The notes beneath the pieces are model-generated. The model worked only from the letters and a program-made list of their open reading frames with translations, did no database searches and was not told where the DNA came from. This document shows, piece after piece, positions 16,708 through 25,797 of a stretch of DNA of 64,000 nucleotides (positions are counted from its first letter, which is position 1; every line of letters begins with the position of its first letter). The stretch is from an uncultured Lachnotalea sp. (GTDB lineage Bacteria > Bacillota > Clostridia > Lachnospirales > Lachnospiraceae), in assembly GCA_947066815.1 (NCBI GenBank), contig CAMSZT010000008.1, positions 1-64,000 on the forward strand, written 5' to 3'. Position numbers and translations under genes: made by a program.

Positions 16708-17265
16708 ATGGAAAAAGGAATTTATGGTTACGGAAAGAAAAAGCTTCTCAGGCAGTGTCTTTTCTGCGGGATCTGCCTGGCGCTCTCCTTCGGGGCGGTG
16801 CTCATCGGGTACCTGGCCACCGGAAAAAGGACTACGATCTGGACCATCGGGGCGGTGTTCCCGGTGATCCCGGCCGCCATGTTCCTGGTGAACATCATTG
16901 CCAGGTGCAAGGGTCTGCCTCTGGGGAGGGCGGAGTACGACCGGTTTGCCTCCGCGAGCGAGGGGCAGGTGACGGCCTGCGATATGATCCTGACGGCCGG
17001 TGACAAGCTGGTGCCCATCCAGGTCTCCGTCCTCCATGGGACGGGGATCGCCGCCTACACGGCCTCAAAAAAGCTGGACGTGAGGGAGACGGAGCGGGAT
17101 GTGAACGGTCTGTTGAAGAGCGTGGGGATCTATTCTAAGATCCAGCTCTTTACGGACTATGAGGCGTTCCTGGGGCGGGCCAGGGGGATCCAGCCGCCGG
17201 CCTCGGAAGAGCAGCGGGCAGAGCTCGAGAAGAAGCGGGCGGAGCTTTTGGTGTATTCCATGTAG
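16708..17265 (+). CDS. Conserved membrane protein of unknown function
   Basis: This 185-residue protein has two hydrophobic segments near the N-terminus (LFCGICLALSFGAVLIGYLA and WTIGAVFPVIPAAMFLVNII). A soluble domain follows that begins RCKGLPLGRAEYDRF and ends in a charged helix. I do not recognise a named family. The layout, with a short loop between two helices and a mixed alpha/beta cytoplasmic part, is that of small Lachnospiraceae membrane proteins often left as hypothetical. The open frame extends upstream inside the nuclease gene, but ATG 16708, eight bases after its stop, is the sensible start although its RBS is weak. It is likely cotranscribed with its neighbours. Confidence 0.7.
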   Translation: MEKGIYGYGKKKLLRQCLFCGICLALSFGAVLIGYLATGKRTTIWTIGAVFPVIPAAMFLVNIIARCKGLPLGRAEYDRFASASEGQVTACDMILTAGDKLVPIQVSVLHGTGIAAYTASKKLDVRETERDVNGLLKSVGIYSKIQLFTDYEAFLGRARGIQPPASEEQRAELEKKRAELLVYSM

Positions 17266-17275
17266 GAGAAATGTG

Positions 17276-18379
17276 ATGAGAGAGATCCTCGTAGGTGCGG
17301 AGGGCGCCGGGCAGCGTCTGGACAAGTACCTGCAGAAGTATATGGCGAAGGCGCCGAAGAGCTTTTTTTACAAAATGTTCCGGAAAAAGAACATCACCTG
17401 CAATAAGAAAAAATGTGACGGCAGCGAGCGGCTGGCCGCCGGGGACAAGATCCAGCTGTTCCTCTCGGAGGAGACCATCGAGGGGTTTCGGCGCGGGGAG
17501 GCCGGGATCCGGTTCCCCGCGGCAAAGCTGGATATTCTTTACGAGGATCCCGACGTGCTCCTCATCAACAAGCCGGCCGGAATGCTCTCCCAGGGGGCGG
17601 AGAAGGGGGAGCTCTCCCTGGTAGAATATCTCCTGGGCTATCTGCTGGCTTCGGGGGAGACCACGGGGGAGGCCCTCCGGAGCTTCCGCCCCTCTGTCTG
17701 CAACCGGCTGGACCGGAACACCAGCGGCCTCATTACCGCCGGGAAGACTCAGGCGGCCCTCCGGGATCTCTCCCTCCTGTTTAAAGAGCGGAAGGTAAAA
17801 AAATATTACCTCTGCCTGGTGAAGGGAAGGCTCGCCCGGGCGGGCCGCCTTTCCGGGTGGCTGATCAAGGATGAGAGGACCAACCAGGTGACGGTCTGCA
17901 GACAGCAGGGGGAAGGGGCCGCCCGGATCCACACTGCCTATGAGCCGCTGGCTCACGGTGCGGACGCAACCCTTCTCAGGGTGGAACTGATCACCGGGAA
18001 GACCCATCAGATCCGGGCCCACCTGGCAGATCTGGGGCATCCGGTCGTCGGCGATCGAAAATACGGGGACGGCGGAATCAACCGCAGGTACCGGGAGCAG
18101 TACGGGATCTCTTTCCAGCTCCTCCACGCCTGGCAGATGGAGTTCCCGGAGCTCTCCGGAGCCCTCTTGGGGCTCTCCGGCCGGACAGTGGAGGCGCCCC
18201 TGCCGGAAGTCTTCCGGAGAGTCCTCGCGGGGGAGGAAATCTACCTGGAGGCACGGCAAAACCGGAATCGCACAGGCAGAAGTTTTCCGGAAAAGAAGGG
18301 ATGGGAAATTTATGGCGACCTGGGGCTCCAGGGGCCTCCGGGGTTCGACCCTGGAGGAACTGATCAATCACACCAATGA
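17276..18379 (+). CDS. RluA family pseudouridine synthase
   Basis: This 367-residue protein has an N-terminal S4 RNA-binding domain (GQRLDKYLQKYMAKAPKSFF) and the RluA/RluC/RluD catalytic domain. The active-site aspartate is in the motif RLDRNTSGLI near residue 147, and the downstream ITGKTHQIRAHLADLGHPVVGD block is characteristic. It isomerises uridines in 23S rRNA or tRNA; target positions cannot be assigned. ATG 17276 follows TAGGAG with a good spacer. The last 68 bases overlap the recU gene in another frame, so the final 20 or so residues are encoded by dual-use DNA. Confidence 0.92.
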   Translation: MREILVGAEGAGQRLDKYLQKYMAKAPKSFFYKMFRKKNITCNKKKCDGSERLAAGDKIQLFLSEETIEGFRRGEAGIRFPAAKLDILYEDPDVLLINKPAGMLSQGAEKGELSLVEYLLGYLLASGETTGEALRSFRPSVCNRLDRNTSGLITAGKTQAALRDLSLLFKERKVKKYYLCLVKGRLARAGRLSGWLIKDERTNQVTVCRQQGEGAARIHTAYEPLAHGADATLLRVELITGKTHQIRAHLADLGHPVVGDRKYGDGGINRRYREQYGISFQLLHAWQMEFPELSGALLGLSGRTVEAPLPEVFRRVLAGEEIYLEARQNRNRTGRSFPEKKGWEIYGDLGLQGPPGFDPGGTDQSHQ

Positions 18380-18848
18380 GAAATACCGGGACGGCGGGCT
18401 GGCCCTGATCCAGAAGATCCCCACGCCCATCAAGCCGGTCAATATCGACAAGGAGAGCCGCCATATCACTCTGGCTTATTTCGACCAGAAGAGTACGGTG
18501 GACTATATCGGGGCGGTCCAGGGGATCCCGGTCTGCTTTGACGCGAAGGAGTGTGTGAACACCACCTTCCCTCTCCAGAACATCCACGAGCATCAGATGG
18601 CGTTCATGGAGGCTTTTGAGAAGCAGGGAGGGGTCTCCTTTATCGTCCTGTATTTTACCGGGCTGGATGAATTTTATTACGTGCCCTTCCGGGATCTGCT
18701 CTCCTACTGGGAGAGGGGGAAGAATGGGGGGCGGAAAAGTTTCACCTACGCGGAGCTGGACAAGAGCTTCCGGATCCCCTTCCGGCACGGGGCCTACGTC
18801 CATTATCTGGAAATGCTGGATAAGGACCTTGCGGAGCGGGAAGAGTGA
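18312..18848 (+). CDS. recU: Holliday junction resolvase RecU
   Basis: RecU resolves Holliday junctions during recombination and repair in Bacillota. The 178-residue protein shows the family pattern throughout: STLEELINHTNEKYRDGGLA, KIPTPIKPVNID, the nuclease core STVDYIGAVQGIPVCFDAKE near residues 61-79 with its acidic residues and lysine, and FPLQNIHEHQMAFM. The C-terminus has GGRKSFTYAELDKSFRIP. It begins inside the 3' end of the pseudouridine synthase gene with a weak AAGGGA upstream. In many Bacillota recU lies next to ponA; here it does not. Confidence 0.93.
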   Translation: MATWGSRGLRGSTLEELINHTNEKYRDGGLALIQKIPTPIKPVNIDKESRHITLAYFDQKSTVDYIGAVQGIPVCFDAKECVNTTFPLQNIHEHQMAFMEAFEKQGGVSFIVLYFTGLDEFYYVPFRDLLSYWERGKNGGRKSFTYAELDKSFRIPFRHGAYVHYLEMLDKDLAEREE

Positions 18849-18891
18849 CAGGGAATGGCAGGGGCTGCACCTGGAAAGGAGAGGAGTAACG

Positions 18892-20637
18892 ATGGATACC
18901 ACGAAAAAACTTCCGATCGGGATCGAGGGTTTTGAGGAAATACGCACGGAGGGTTTTTACTATGTGGATAAGACGGATATGATCCGGGAGCTTTTAAACA
19001 ACTGGGCCAAAGTGAATCTGTTTACCCGTCCCAGGCGGTTCGGGAAGTCCCTGAATATGGATATGTTAAAATATTTTTTTGAATACGGGGCGGATCCAAA
19101 GCTCTTTGAGGGCCTGAAGATTGAGGGAGAGCGGGAACTCTGCGAACAGTACATGGGGCGGTTCCCGGTGATCTCGGTCACTCTGAAGGGGGCGGCGGCC
19201 GGAAACTACGGGGAGGCGCTGGCCATGCTCCGCTCCATCATCGGGGACGAGGCCATGCGGTTTGAGTTCCTTCTGGAGAGCGGGCGGCTTACGGACGCAG
19301 AGAAGGAGAGATACCGGCAGCTGATCCAGATCGACCCGGAGGGAAAACAGGAGTTTGCGATGTCCCTGGAAATGCTTGGAGGGAGTATACAGCTTTTATC
19401 CCAGCTTCTCTGTAAGCATTACGGGCAGAAGGTGATCCTGCTGATCGACGAATATGACGTTCCCCTGGACAGGGCGCAGAGGGCCGGCTATTATGAGGAG
19501 ATGGCGGAGCTTCTGCGAAACCTGTTCGGGCAGGCGCTCAAGACGAATCCGAATTTATATTTTGCGGTCATGACCGGATGCCTGCGTATCGCGAAAGAGA
19601 GCATTTTCACAGGGCTTAACAACCTGAACGTCTTCTCGGTCATCGACGTCTCTTATGCGGGATATTTCGGCTTTTCCGACGAAGAAGTGAGGGATATGCT
19701 CGCCTATTACGGCCTCAGTGAGAAATACAAGGTGGTGCGGGAGTGGTACGACGGCTACCGGTTTGGGAATGGATCGGTTTACTGTCCCTGGGACGTGATC
19801 AGTTATGTAAAGCTTCTGCGCTCCGACCCGGAGGCGGAGCCGAGGGCCTTTTGGGCCAACACCAGCGGCAATGAGATCGTCCGGACCTTTCTGGAGCGGG
19901 CGGGGGCCAGCACCAGGCGGGAGATGGAGATTCTGATTGACGGCGGGACGGTGGGGAAAAAGCTGAATCATGAGCTGACTTACCGGGAGTTGTATCAGAA
20001 CATCGACAATCTCTGGAGCGTTCTTTTCACCACGGGGTATCTGACCTGGCAGGGAAAGCCGGACGGGGATGTGTACGAGCTGAAGATCCCCAATCTGGAG
20101 CTCAAGAAGATCTATATCGATCAGATCATGGAGTGGTTTAAGGCGGAGGCCGGAAAGGATGCGCCGAAGCTGGACGCCCTCTGTCTGGCCTTCGCGGCGG
20201 GGGATGCGGGGGAGGTCGAGCGGCAGTTCACGGCCTACCTGAAAAAGACCATCAGCATCCGGGACACCAGCGTGCGGAAGGGGAAAAAGGAAAATTTCTA
20301 TCACGGTATCCTCTTGGGGCTTCTCAGCCACAGGGAAGACTGGGTCATCCGCTCCAACCAGGAGTCCGGCGAGGGCTTCAGCGACATCCTGGTGGAGATC
20401 GAGGAGGAGAACAAGGGAATCGTGATCGAGGTCAAGTATCCGGACGGAGGGGAACTGGATGCCGGCTGTCTGGAGGCGCTCGCCCAGATCGAGGAGAAGG
20501 GGTATGAGGGGAAACTCCGGGAGGACGGGATGGAGACCGTCATAAAGTACGGGATCTCCTGCCGGAGGAAGAGCTGCCGGGTGATGGCCGGGAAAGAGGA
20601 AGGCGGAGGAGACGTATGTTCAGATCACCTCTTTTGA
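18892..20637 (+). CDS. AAA-ATPase-like protein with C-terminal PD-(D/E)XK nuclease domain
   Basis: This 581-residue protein belongs to the AAA-ATPase-like/PD-(D/E)XK family that is expanded in gut anaerobes. The N-terminus LPIGIEGFEEIRTEGFYYVDKT is the family hallmark. Walker A is FTRPRRFGKSLNMDML near residue 50, and Walker B is VILLIDEYDVPLD near 182. The nuclease domain near residues 480-560 has FSDILVEIEEENKGIVIEVKYP, with the D...ExK pattern, followed by GCLEALAQIEEKGY. The role is unproven; defence or mobile-element maintenance has been suggested for such proteins. ATG 18892 has AAGGAGAGGAG upstream. It overlaps the convergent AraC gene by 18 bp. A degraded relative lies at 4162-4512. 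Confidence 0.88.
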   Translation: MDTTKKLPIGIEGFEEIRTEGFYYVDKTDMIRELLNNWAKVNLFTRPRRFGKSLNMDMLKYFFEYGADPKLFEGLKIEGERELCEQYMGRFPVISVTLKGAAAGNYGEALAMLRSIIGDEAMRFEFLLESGRLTDAEKERYRQLIQIDPEGKQEFAMSLEMLGGSIQLLSQLLCKHYGQKVILLIDEYDVPLDRAQRAGYYEEMAELLRNLFGQALKTNPNLYFAVMTGCLRIAKESIFTGLNNLNVFSVIDVSYAGYFGFSDEEVRDMLAYYGLSEKYKVVREWYDGYRFGNGSVYCPWDVISYVKLLRSDPEAEPRAFWANTSGNEIVRTFLERAGASTRREMEILIDGGTVGKKLNHELTYRELYQNIDNLWSVLFTTGYLTWQGKPDGDVYELKIPNLELKKIYIDQIMEWFKAEAGKDAPKLDALCLAFAAGDAGEVERQFTAYLKKTISIRDTSVRKGKKENFYHGILLGLLSHREDWVIRSNQESGEGFSDILVEIEEENKGIVIEVKYPDGGELDAGCLEALAQIEEKGYEGKLREDGMETVIKYGISCRRKSCRVMAGKEEGGGDVCSDHLF

Positions 20638-21357
20638 GTTCGGGGCATTCCTGCCCAGGTTCCGGTATTCCCGGGGAGAACAATGCTCCAGCTTTTTAAA
20701 AGCCCTCGTGAAGGAGGAGCAGCTGTCGTAGCCTACCTGGTGGGCGATCTCCGTTATTTTATATTTTGTGTGGGAGAGGAGCGCCTTTGCCTTCTCGATC
20801 CGCACGGTCTGTATGTATTCGCTGGGAAGGACTCCCGTCTTGCTCTTGAACCAGTCGGTATAGTAGAACCGGTTATAGTTCTCGATCTGGGCCAGTTTTG
20901 CCACGGTGATATTCTCGGCGTAATTATCCGCGATATATTTCAGAGATTTGAAATGCTGTCCGGCCACGAATTTATCGTAGATATAGTAAAACAGATAGCG
21001 GACGGAATCGGAGTAGGGATCTGTCATGATCTCGTGGCGGATCAGCTCCATGAGGGGCATCAGCGTCTGGTCCACCGGAAGGATCCGGTTGGCGGAAAAT
21101 GCCGCGTGATCTTTTTTCTTGATCATCGTCTCCGGGATATCCATGACGATGATATCCTGGTGGCTCTGCCCGCTGAACCTGTGGTAGGAATGGGGCAGTA
21201 TGAAGGACATGTAGCTGGCCGAAAGCGTATAACTCTGGCCGTCATGGGTGAGCCTTACCGGCTTTTCCATGGGGACGATGATATGTCCGTGGGAATGGCT
21301 GTGCCCCTGTTCGTGACAGGGAAAATCTACGATCTTACAGATCACTTTGTTGAACAT
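20620..21357 (-). CDS. AraC family transcriptional regulator
   Basis: This 245-residue regulator has an N-terminal cupin-like sensor region (HSHSHGHIIVPMEKPVRLTH, ILPHSYHRFSG) and a C-terminal double helix-turn-helix (ENITVAKLAQIENYNRFYYTDWFKSKTG and KITEIAHQVGYDSCSSFTRAFKK, PREYR). The His-rich N-terminal strand fits a metal-dependent or small-ligand cupin; the ligand is unknown. GGAGG lies seven bases before the ATG. It is divergent from the 21552 membrane protein across about 195 bp, so it may control that gene; this is inference from position. Confidence 0.9.
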   Translation of the reverse strand: MFNKVICKIVDFPCHEQGHSHSHGHIIVPMEKPVRLTHDGQSYTLSASYMSFILPHSYHRFSGQSHQDIIVMDIPETMIKKKDHAAFSANRILPVDQTLMPLMELIRHEIMTDPYSDSVRYLFYYIYDKFVAGQHFKSLKYIADNYAENITVAKLAQIENYNRFYYTDWFKSKTGVLPSEYIQTVRIEKAKALLSHTKYKITEIAHQVGYDSCSSFTRAFKKLEHCSPREYRNLGRNAPNSKEVI

Positions 21358-21476
21358 TTATATCCTCCGTTCGATCCTGCGGCAAAATATATGGTATATT
21401 TAAAATAATAGTGGCAAATGCGGAAAATTGCAACTGTTTATGTGAGAATCAGAAAGTTTTTATCTGAGTATCCGCA

Positions 21477-21505
21477 AAGTTTCCTGATAGTTCCTGTGAT
21501 ACAAT
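21477..21505 (+). promoter_or_regulatory. Possible promoter for the 21552 membrane-protein gene
   Basis: TACAAT (21500-21505), part of TGTGATACAAT, makes a good -10, while the -35 (AAGTTT) is poor. If used, transcription starts after 21504, which rules out the ATG at 21504 as the start codon. Confidence 0.4.
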
Positions 21506-21551
21506 GAAAAAAGATTATGAGGAAAAGGCATTTCGGATGCAGAGGTGGAAC

Positions 21552-22739
21552 ATGAAGGTTCAAAAACAGGAGAACCCGCCTGCCGGGTACAAAAAAGCGA
21601 TCAGCCTGGAGGGATTCCTGTGCATTTTTTCTGCGGCAGTTCTGTTCTGGCTGATCGGCAGCAGGATGGGCGGAGTCAATATGGTCAACACTATGCTGAA
21701 TACGGCGTACACCTTATTGATGGAAACGGTATGGTATATCATGGCCATCGCCGTGATCGCGGGCGCATTGTCGGGGATCCTGGCGGAATTCGGGGTGATC
21801 TCCATTGCCAACCGGCTGATCTCTCCTCTGATGTATCCGGTCTACCGGCTCCCCGGGGCCAGTATCATCAGTGTATTTGCCACCTATTTTTCCGATAATC
21901 CCGCCGTGCTGACCCTCTGCGACGACAAACGGTTCCGGCGGTATTTAAAAAAATATCAGCTGCCGGCGCTGACAAATCTGGGCACTGCTTTCGGGATGGG
22001 GCTGATCATATCCGTATTTCTGGTCAGCCTGCCCTCCCAAAACGGGGAATCTTTTACGGCGGCCGTGGTGGTCGGGAATGTGGCCGCGGTCATCGGAAGC
22101 ATCATCAGCACCAGGCTGATGATACGGCGGACAAGAAGATTTTACGACACGGAAGCGGGATTTGAAGAAGAGGCGGGGGAGACGGTCGATCTGATTCGCT
22201 ACCGGGAAGTGAGGGAAGGGAGCATAGCCAACCGTTTTATCAATGCGCTTCTGGAGGGCGGCCAGTCGGGGGTGAAGATGGGATTTGCCATCATCCCGGG
22301 CGTCCTGATCATCTGTACGGTCGTGCTGATGCTCACCAACGGGCCGGGGCCGGAGGGCGTATATACGGGTGCGGCCTATGAAGGAGTCCGCTTCTTCCCC
22401 TGGATCGGGGAGAAGCTGCAGTTTCTCCTCGTCCCGCTCTTTGGCTTCACTTCCCCGTCGGCGGTTTCCGTACCGATCACGTCTCTCGGTTCCGCGGGGG
22501 CGGCGATCAGCCTGATCCCAGCCATGGTGGCGGAGGGGACCGCCAGGGCCAATGACATTGCCGTCTTCACGGCCATGAGCATGTGCTGGAGCGGGTATCT
22601 GAGCACCCATGTGGCCATGATGGACAGCCTGAACGAGCGGAAATTTACCGGTGCGGCGATCCTCTGTCATACGATCGGAGGTTTATGCGCGGGAGTGGCG
22701 GCCAATCTGCTTTATCGCCTGCTGACGCTGATCTGGTGA
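21552..22739 (+). CDS. Nucleoside-recognition (Gate) membrane protein, CD0519/CD1768-like
   Basis: This 395-residue integral membrane protein has about nine or ten hydrophobic segments. The motif RLPGASIISVFATYFSDNPA and the later FGFTSPSAVSVPITSLGSAGA are typical of Gate-domain proteins related to the clostridial CD0519/CD1768 group. The transported substrate is unknown. An ATG at 21504 is in frame, but the ATG at 21552 has GAGGTGG at the right distance. A perfect terminator follows at 22791. The divergent AraC gene is the likeliest regulator. Confidence 0.8.
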   Translation: MKVQKQENPPAGYKKAISLEGFLCIFSAAVLFWLIGSRMGGVNMVNTMLNTAYTLLMETVWYIMAIAVIAGALSGILAEFGVISIANRLISPLMYPVYRLPGASIISVFATYFSDNPAVLTLCDDKRFRRYLKKYQLPALTNLGTAFGMGLIISVFLVSLPSQNGESFTAAVVVGNVAAVIGSIISTRLMIRRTRRFYDTEAGFEEEAGETVDLIRYREVREGSIANRFINALLEGGQSGVKMGFAIIPGVLIICTVVLMLTNGPGPEGVYTGAAYEGVRFFPWIGEKLQFLLVPLFGFTSPSAVSVPITSLGSAGAAISLIPAMVAEGTARANDIAVFTAMSMCWSGYLSTHVAMMDSLNERKFTGAAILCHTIGGLCAGVAANLLYRLLTLIW

Positions 22740-22790
22740 ACGGTCCTGCTGCGGCAGGGGAGGGAAACGGAAACAGGATACGGATGGAAC

Positions 22791-22822
22791 AAACAGGGAC
22801 TGCGTGTGCAGTCCCTGTTTTT
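22791..22822 (+). terminator. Strong rho-independent terminator
   Basis: AAACAGGGACTGC pairs perfectly with GCAGTCCCTGTTT around a GTGT loop, and the stem runs into a T-tract. It can also serve the converging lipoprotein gene on the other strand. Confidence 0.9.
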
Positions 22823-22861
22823 CGGAATGTGTCTTTGCCGGGTGGTCAGAGGATCGGTATG

Positions 22862-24190
22862 TCAGTATCGGTACCCCTGTTCCGCGGAGGTGGTCTTGCC
22901 GCCGTTCTGGGTGAATTCTCCCACGGCGCCGCCGTCATCGATGTAGAGCCCGTCGTTTAGAACGAGACGGTCCACGTTTCCGGCCATGAGGGAGATGTTT
23001 CCCCCGTTGACTGTGATGCTCCCTTCGATGGAGCCGGCATTTTCCAGATATCCGGTGTTCTCGATCCCCTGGGCAGCGACGATCCGGCAGTTCTGTGTCT
23101 CCACGGGTGTCTCATCCATCCCTTTCTCGATCTCTCCGTTGGAGAGCATCCCGGAATTGGCGAAGGCGCCGCCTACCTGGAGGGAGGCGCCGTCCAGGAT
23201 CCAGAGGAACCCGTCGTTGGAGAGGTCGGACCGCACATCCAGTGTTCCATAAATGTTTAACTGGGCGTCTTCGGAGATGGACAGATTGACGCCCTCCTCC
23301 AGGATCAGGTGTCCGGAAATGCTGGTAAAGCCGTCGACGGACAGGGTGTTGTCCCCGGCACCGGCCCGGATGGTGATCGTCTGGTCGGACTGGCTGTTTC
23401 GCATGAGCTCTTCAAAGTCAGCCGAGGACATGGGCAGGGTGTAGACACCGGTATCCGCCGCTTCCGTCTCCGGCGGCAGGGATTCGGTCTCCGGTTCCGA
23501 CTCGGGGATGCTCTGTACCAGTTCGCTGTCCAGCTCGTCCAGCACGAACCGGGGGATGTCCATCCGGGTGAAGGGTTCTACCTGGATGCGGTCCTCCGTG
23601 CTTTTTACCAGATAGGCCATCTCCCCGGCGGAGACCTGGGCGCTCAGGTTCTCGTCGGGGATCTCACAGGTCACGGTCCCCTCCAGGATGTAGACGGCGC
23701 GGGGGGCGGCGGCGCTGACCCAGCCGCAAGTTCCGCGGATGCCCACGATCATGTCGCCGAACTCGATCTCCATGGTCTCATCCTCGGCCAGGGGCTCCGT
23801 CACGTTGAAAAACAGGCTTCCCTGACTGGCCGTGAGTGTCAGGTGTTTACCCTCCTTCTGGATGGAGGCGGCGCTTTCCTTGTCCATCTTGGCAAGCTTC
23901 GTGTCGTCCAGGTTGATCCAGCTGAAACTCTCCGCCCTGGTGAAGAGCTGATAGCCGCTGTACAGGGGGAGCTTTTCCTGGAGCTCCACGTTTTCCTCCT
24001 CCTCGTCCCACACGGCCACCTCGCCAACGGTCTTTTCCAGCCGCATGGTCGTTGCGTCTGCGCTGGCTTCCTTTCCGGCCTTCTTGTTGGCTTCCCCGCT
24101 CTCCCCGCTGTCTCCCGCCTTGCCGCCGCAGCCGGCGAGAAGGAGCGCCGCCGCAAGCAGAAGGGCGGTGATTTTTGATGATCGTTTCAT
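22862..24190 (-). CDS. FecR-domain lipoprotein with C-terminal beta-helix-like region
   Basis: This 442-residue exported lipoprotein has a signal peptide (KITALLLAAALLLAG) ending in a lipobox cysteine at residue 21 and a charged linker. A FecR-type domain (about 50-210) contains GYQLFTRAESFSWINLDDTK, GSLFFNVTEPLAEDE and DMIVGIRGTCGWVS. An acidic Pro/Glu linker follows, and the C-terminal 170 residues are Asn/Gly-rich short strands (GHLILEEGVNLSISEDAQLN) that suggest a small beta-helix. FecR normally transmits signals to ECF sigma factors from a membrane helix, but here there is no helix, no sigma factor neighbour and a lipid anchor instead. It more likely acts in surface sensing or binding. 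Confidence 0.75.
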   Translation of the reverse strand: MKRSSKITALLLAAALLLAGCGGKAGDSGESGEANKKAGKEASADATTMRLEKTVGEVAVWDEEEENVELQEKLPLYSGYQLFTRAESFSWINLDDTKLAKMDKESAASIQKEGKHLTLTASQGSLFFNVTEPLAEDETMEIEFGDMIVGIRGTCGWVSAAAPRAVYILEGTVTCEIPDENLSAQVSAGEMAYLVKSTEDRIQVEPFTRMDIPRFVLDELDSELVQSIPESEPETESLPPETEAADTGVYTLPMSSADFEELMRNSQSDQTITIRAGAGDNTLSVDGFTSISGHLILEEGVNLSISEDAQLNIYGTLDVRSDLSNDGFLWILDGASLQVGGAFANSGMLSNGEIEKGMDETPVETQNCRIVAAQGIENTGYLENAGSIEGSITVNGGNISLMAGNVDRLVLNDGLYIDDGGAVGEFTQNGGKTTSAEQGYRY

Positions 24191-24250
24191 ACCCGATGAT
24201 TCCTCCCATTATTTTTTGATCGTACCGCCGGAAGTGTCCGGTGGAAATAA

Positions 24251-24282
24251 CAGGAAACGGCAGCTGTTTTTGCCGTTTCCTG
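24251..24282. repeat. Perfect 12-bp hairpin, AGGAAACGGCA type
   Basis: CAGGAAACGGCA pairs perfectly with TGCCGTTTCCTG around an 8-nt loop. No T-run follows on either strand. The arms resemble those of the hairpin at 35310-35345 (AGAAAACGGCAAA). Confidence 0.6.
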
Positions 24283-24424
24283 CATGTTCTCATAGTAGCA
24301 TGAGGAGTGGCCGGTGTCAATTGGAAATGGGGATTCCCATATTTTTTGTGGTTTGTCCTTGTCGATTTTGTCATTCGGTAGTACAATACCTTTGTTGAGC
24401 GGGAACCTTTTTTGAAATCCGGAA

Positions 24425-24453
24425 TTGACAGATGATATGAGATTCGCTATAAT
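24425..24453 (+). promoter_or_regulatory. Consensus sigma-A promoter for the his operon
   Basis: TTGACA (24425-24430), a 17-bp spacer and TATAAT (24448-24453) match the full consensus. The 5' untranslated region would be about 50 bases. Confidence 0.85.
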
Positions 24454-24513
24454 GAGCTTCACGTGATAATTTGATAACACGTTACTATAGTAAAGCGATA
24501 TGGGAGACATTCT

Positions 24514-25797
24514 ATGAAACAACTGCTTCATACCCCGGAGGGCGTCCGGGATATTTACAATTCGGAATACGAGAGGAAGCTGGCGGTGGAGGGCCGGATC
24601 CGGGAGGTCCTCCGGTCCTACGGCTACAGTGAGCTGCAGACACCCTCCTTTGAGTTTTTTGACATTTTTAACAAGGAGCGGGGCAGCGTGGCCTCCAGGG
24701 AGATGTACAAGTTTTTTGACCGGGAAGGGAACACCCTGGTGCTCCGGCCGGACATGACGCCGCCGGTGGCCCGGTGTGCGGCCAAATATTATATGGAAGA
24801 AACTCTTCCCATCCGGCTGTCTTATCTGGCCAACACCTTTATCAACCACTCCAGCTATCAGGGGAGGCTGAAGGAGTCGACGGTGCAGGGAGCGGAGTTC
24901 ATCGGCGATGCCTCCAGTGACGCCGATGCGGAGATGGTGGCCCTCTCGGTGGAGGCGCTTCTGGCGGCGGGCCTTAAGGATTTCCAGGTGGATGTGGGCC
25001 AGGTGGAGTTTTTTAACGGGCTGGTGGAGGAGGCCGGACTTGAGCCGGAGACCGAGGTGCGCCTGAGAGAGCTGATCGAGGAGAAGAATTTCTTTGGCGT
25101 GGAGGAGCTGGTGTCCGGGCAGAAGCTTGACGGGCGGATCTCGGAGGTGTTCCGGAGACTCCCGGAGCTGTTCGGCCCGGCAGAGCTTCTTGGGACGGCG
25201 GAGGAGCTGGCGGTCAACGCCCGCATGGGGGCGGCGGTGGAGCGGCTTGAAAACCTCTGGCGGATCTTGAAGCTCTACGGCCTCTCAGATTATGTGTCCT
25301 TCGACCTCGGCATGCTTGGAAAGTACCAGTACTATACGGGGATCATTTTCCGGGGGGTCACCTTCGGCATGGGGGAGCCCATTCTGTCGGGGGGGCGCTA
25401 TGACGGACTGATGCGGCAGTTTGGGAAGGAGGCCCCGGCAGTGGGCTTTTCCATTTCCGTGGACGGCCTTTTGTCGGCCCTCTCCAGGCAGCACGTCCCA
25501 GTGCGGATTCCGGAGCCCGCTCTGCTGTTCGTCTATGACAGGGAGCAGAGGGAGACTGCCGTTCCCCTGGCGGCCAGGTGGCGGCGGGAGGGGCGGAAGC
25601 TCCAGTTCGTGCGGAAGGGGGAGGGAATTTCCCTGGCGGAGTACAAGAGCTTCGGGGAGAGGAACCGCATGGACACGCTGTATTATCTCTCGGCGGATGG
25701 ATTTTTTGTCTGGGAGAGGGGAGCGGATGAGGCGGAGGAGCGGGAGCTCTCAGAGGTAAGGCCGGAAATACCGGAACGGGAGGAGGACGTGCGGTGA
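24514..25797 (+). CDS. hisZ: ATP phosphoribosyltransferase regulatory subunit HisZ
   Basis: HisZ is a histidyl-tRNA-synthetase-like protein without tRNA-charging function that pairs with short HisG to form active ATP phosphoribosyltransferase. The 427-residue protein has the class II core: [17 protein letters not shown] at the N-terminus, [21 protein letters not shown], and [27 protein letters not shown]. Context settles the HisS/HisZ choice, because the next gene is a short-form hisG and the C-terminal anticodon-binding domain is reduced. First gene of the operon, with a consensus promoter and GGGAGA RBS. Its stop overlaps hisG by 4 bp. Confidence 0.95.
   Translation: MKQLLHTPEGVRDIYNSEYERKLAVEGRIREVLRSYGYSELQTPSFEFFDIFNKERGSVASREMYKFFDREGNTLVLRPDMTPPVARCAAKYYMEETLPIRLSYLANTFINHSSYQGRLKESTVQGAEFIGDASSDADAEMVALSVEALLAAGLKDFQVDVGQVEFFNGLVEEAGLEPETEVRLRELIEEKNFFGVEELVSGQKLDGRISEVFRRLPELFGPAELLGTAEELAVNARMGAAVERLENLWRILKLYGLSDYVSFDLGMLGKYQYYTGIIFRGVTFGMGEPILSGGRYDGLMRQFGKEAPAVGFSISVDGLLSALSRQHVPVRIPEPALLFVYDREQRETAVPLAARWRREGRKLQFVRKGEGISLAEYKSFGERNRMDTLYYLSADGFFVWERGADEAEERELSEVRPEIPEREEDVR

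Larger units (their letters stand above)
24191..24513. other. Intergenic region ahead of hisZ
   Basis: It contains a hairpin (24251-24282), a consensus promoter (24425-24453) and, just downstream of the -10, a partly symmetrical ACGTG...CACGT motif (24463-24484) that could be an operator. No T-box, His-leader peptide or gene could be supported. Confidence 0.5.

Noticed and set aside
24191-24513. Histidine T-box or leader peptide before hisZ
   Set aside because: No T-box motif, no run of His codons behind an RBS, and the leader after the consensus promoter is short.
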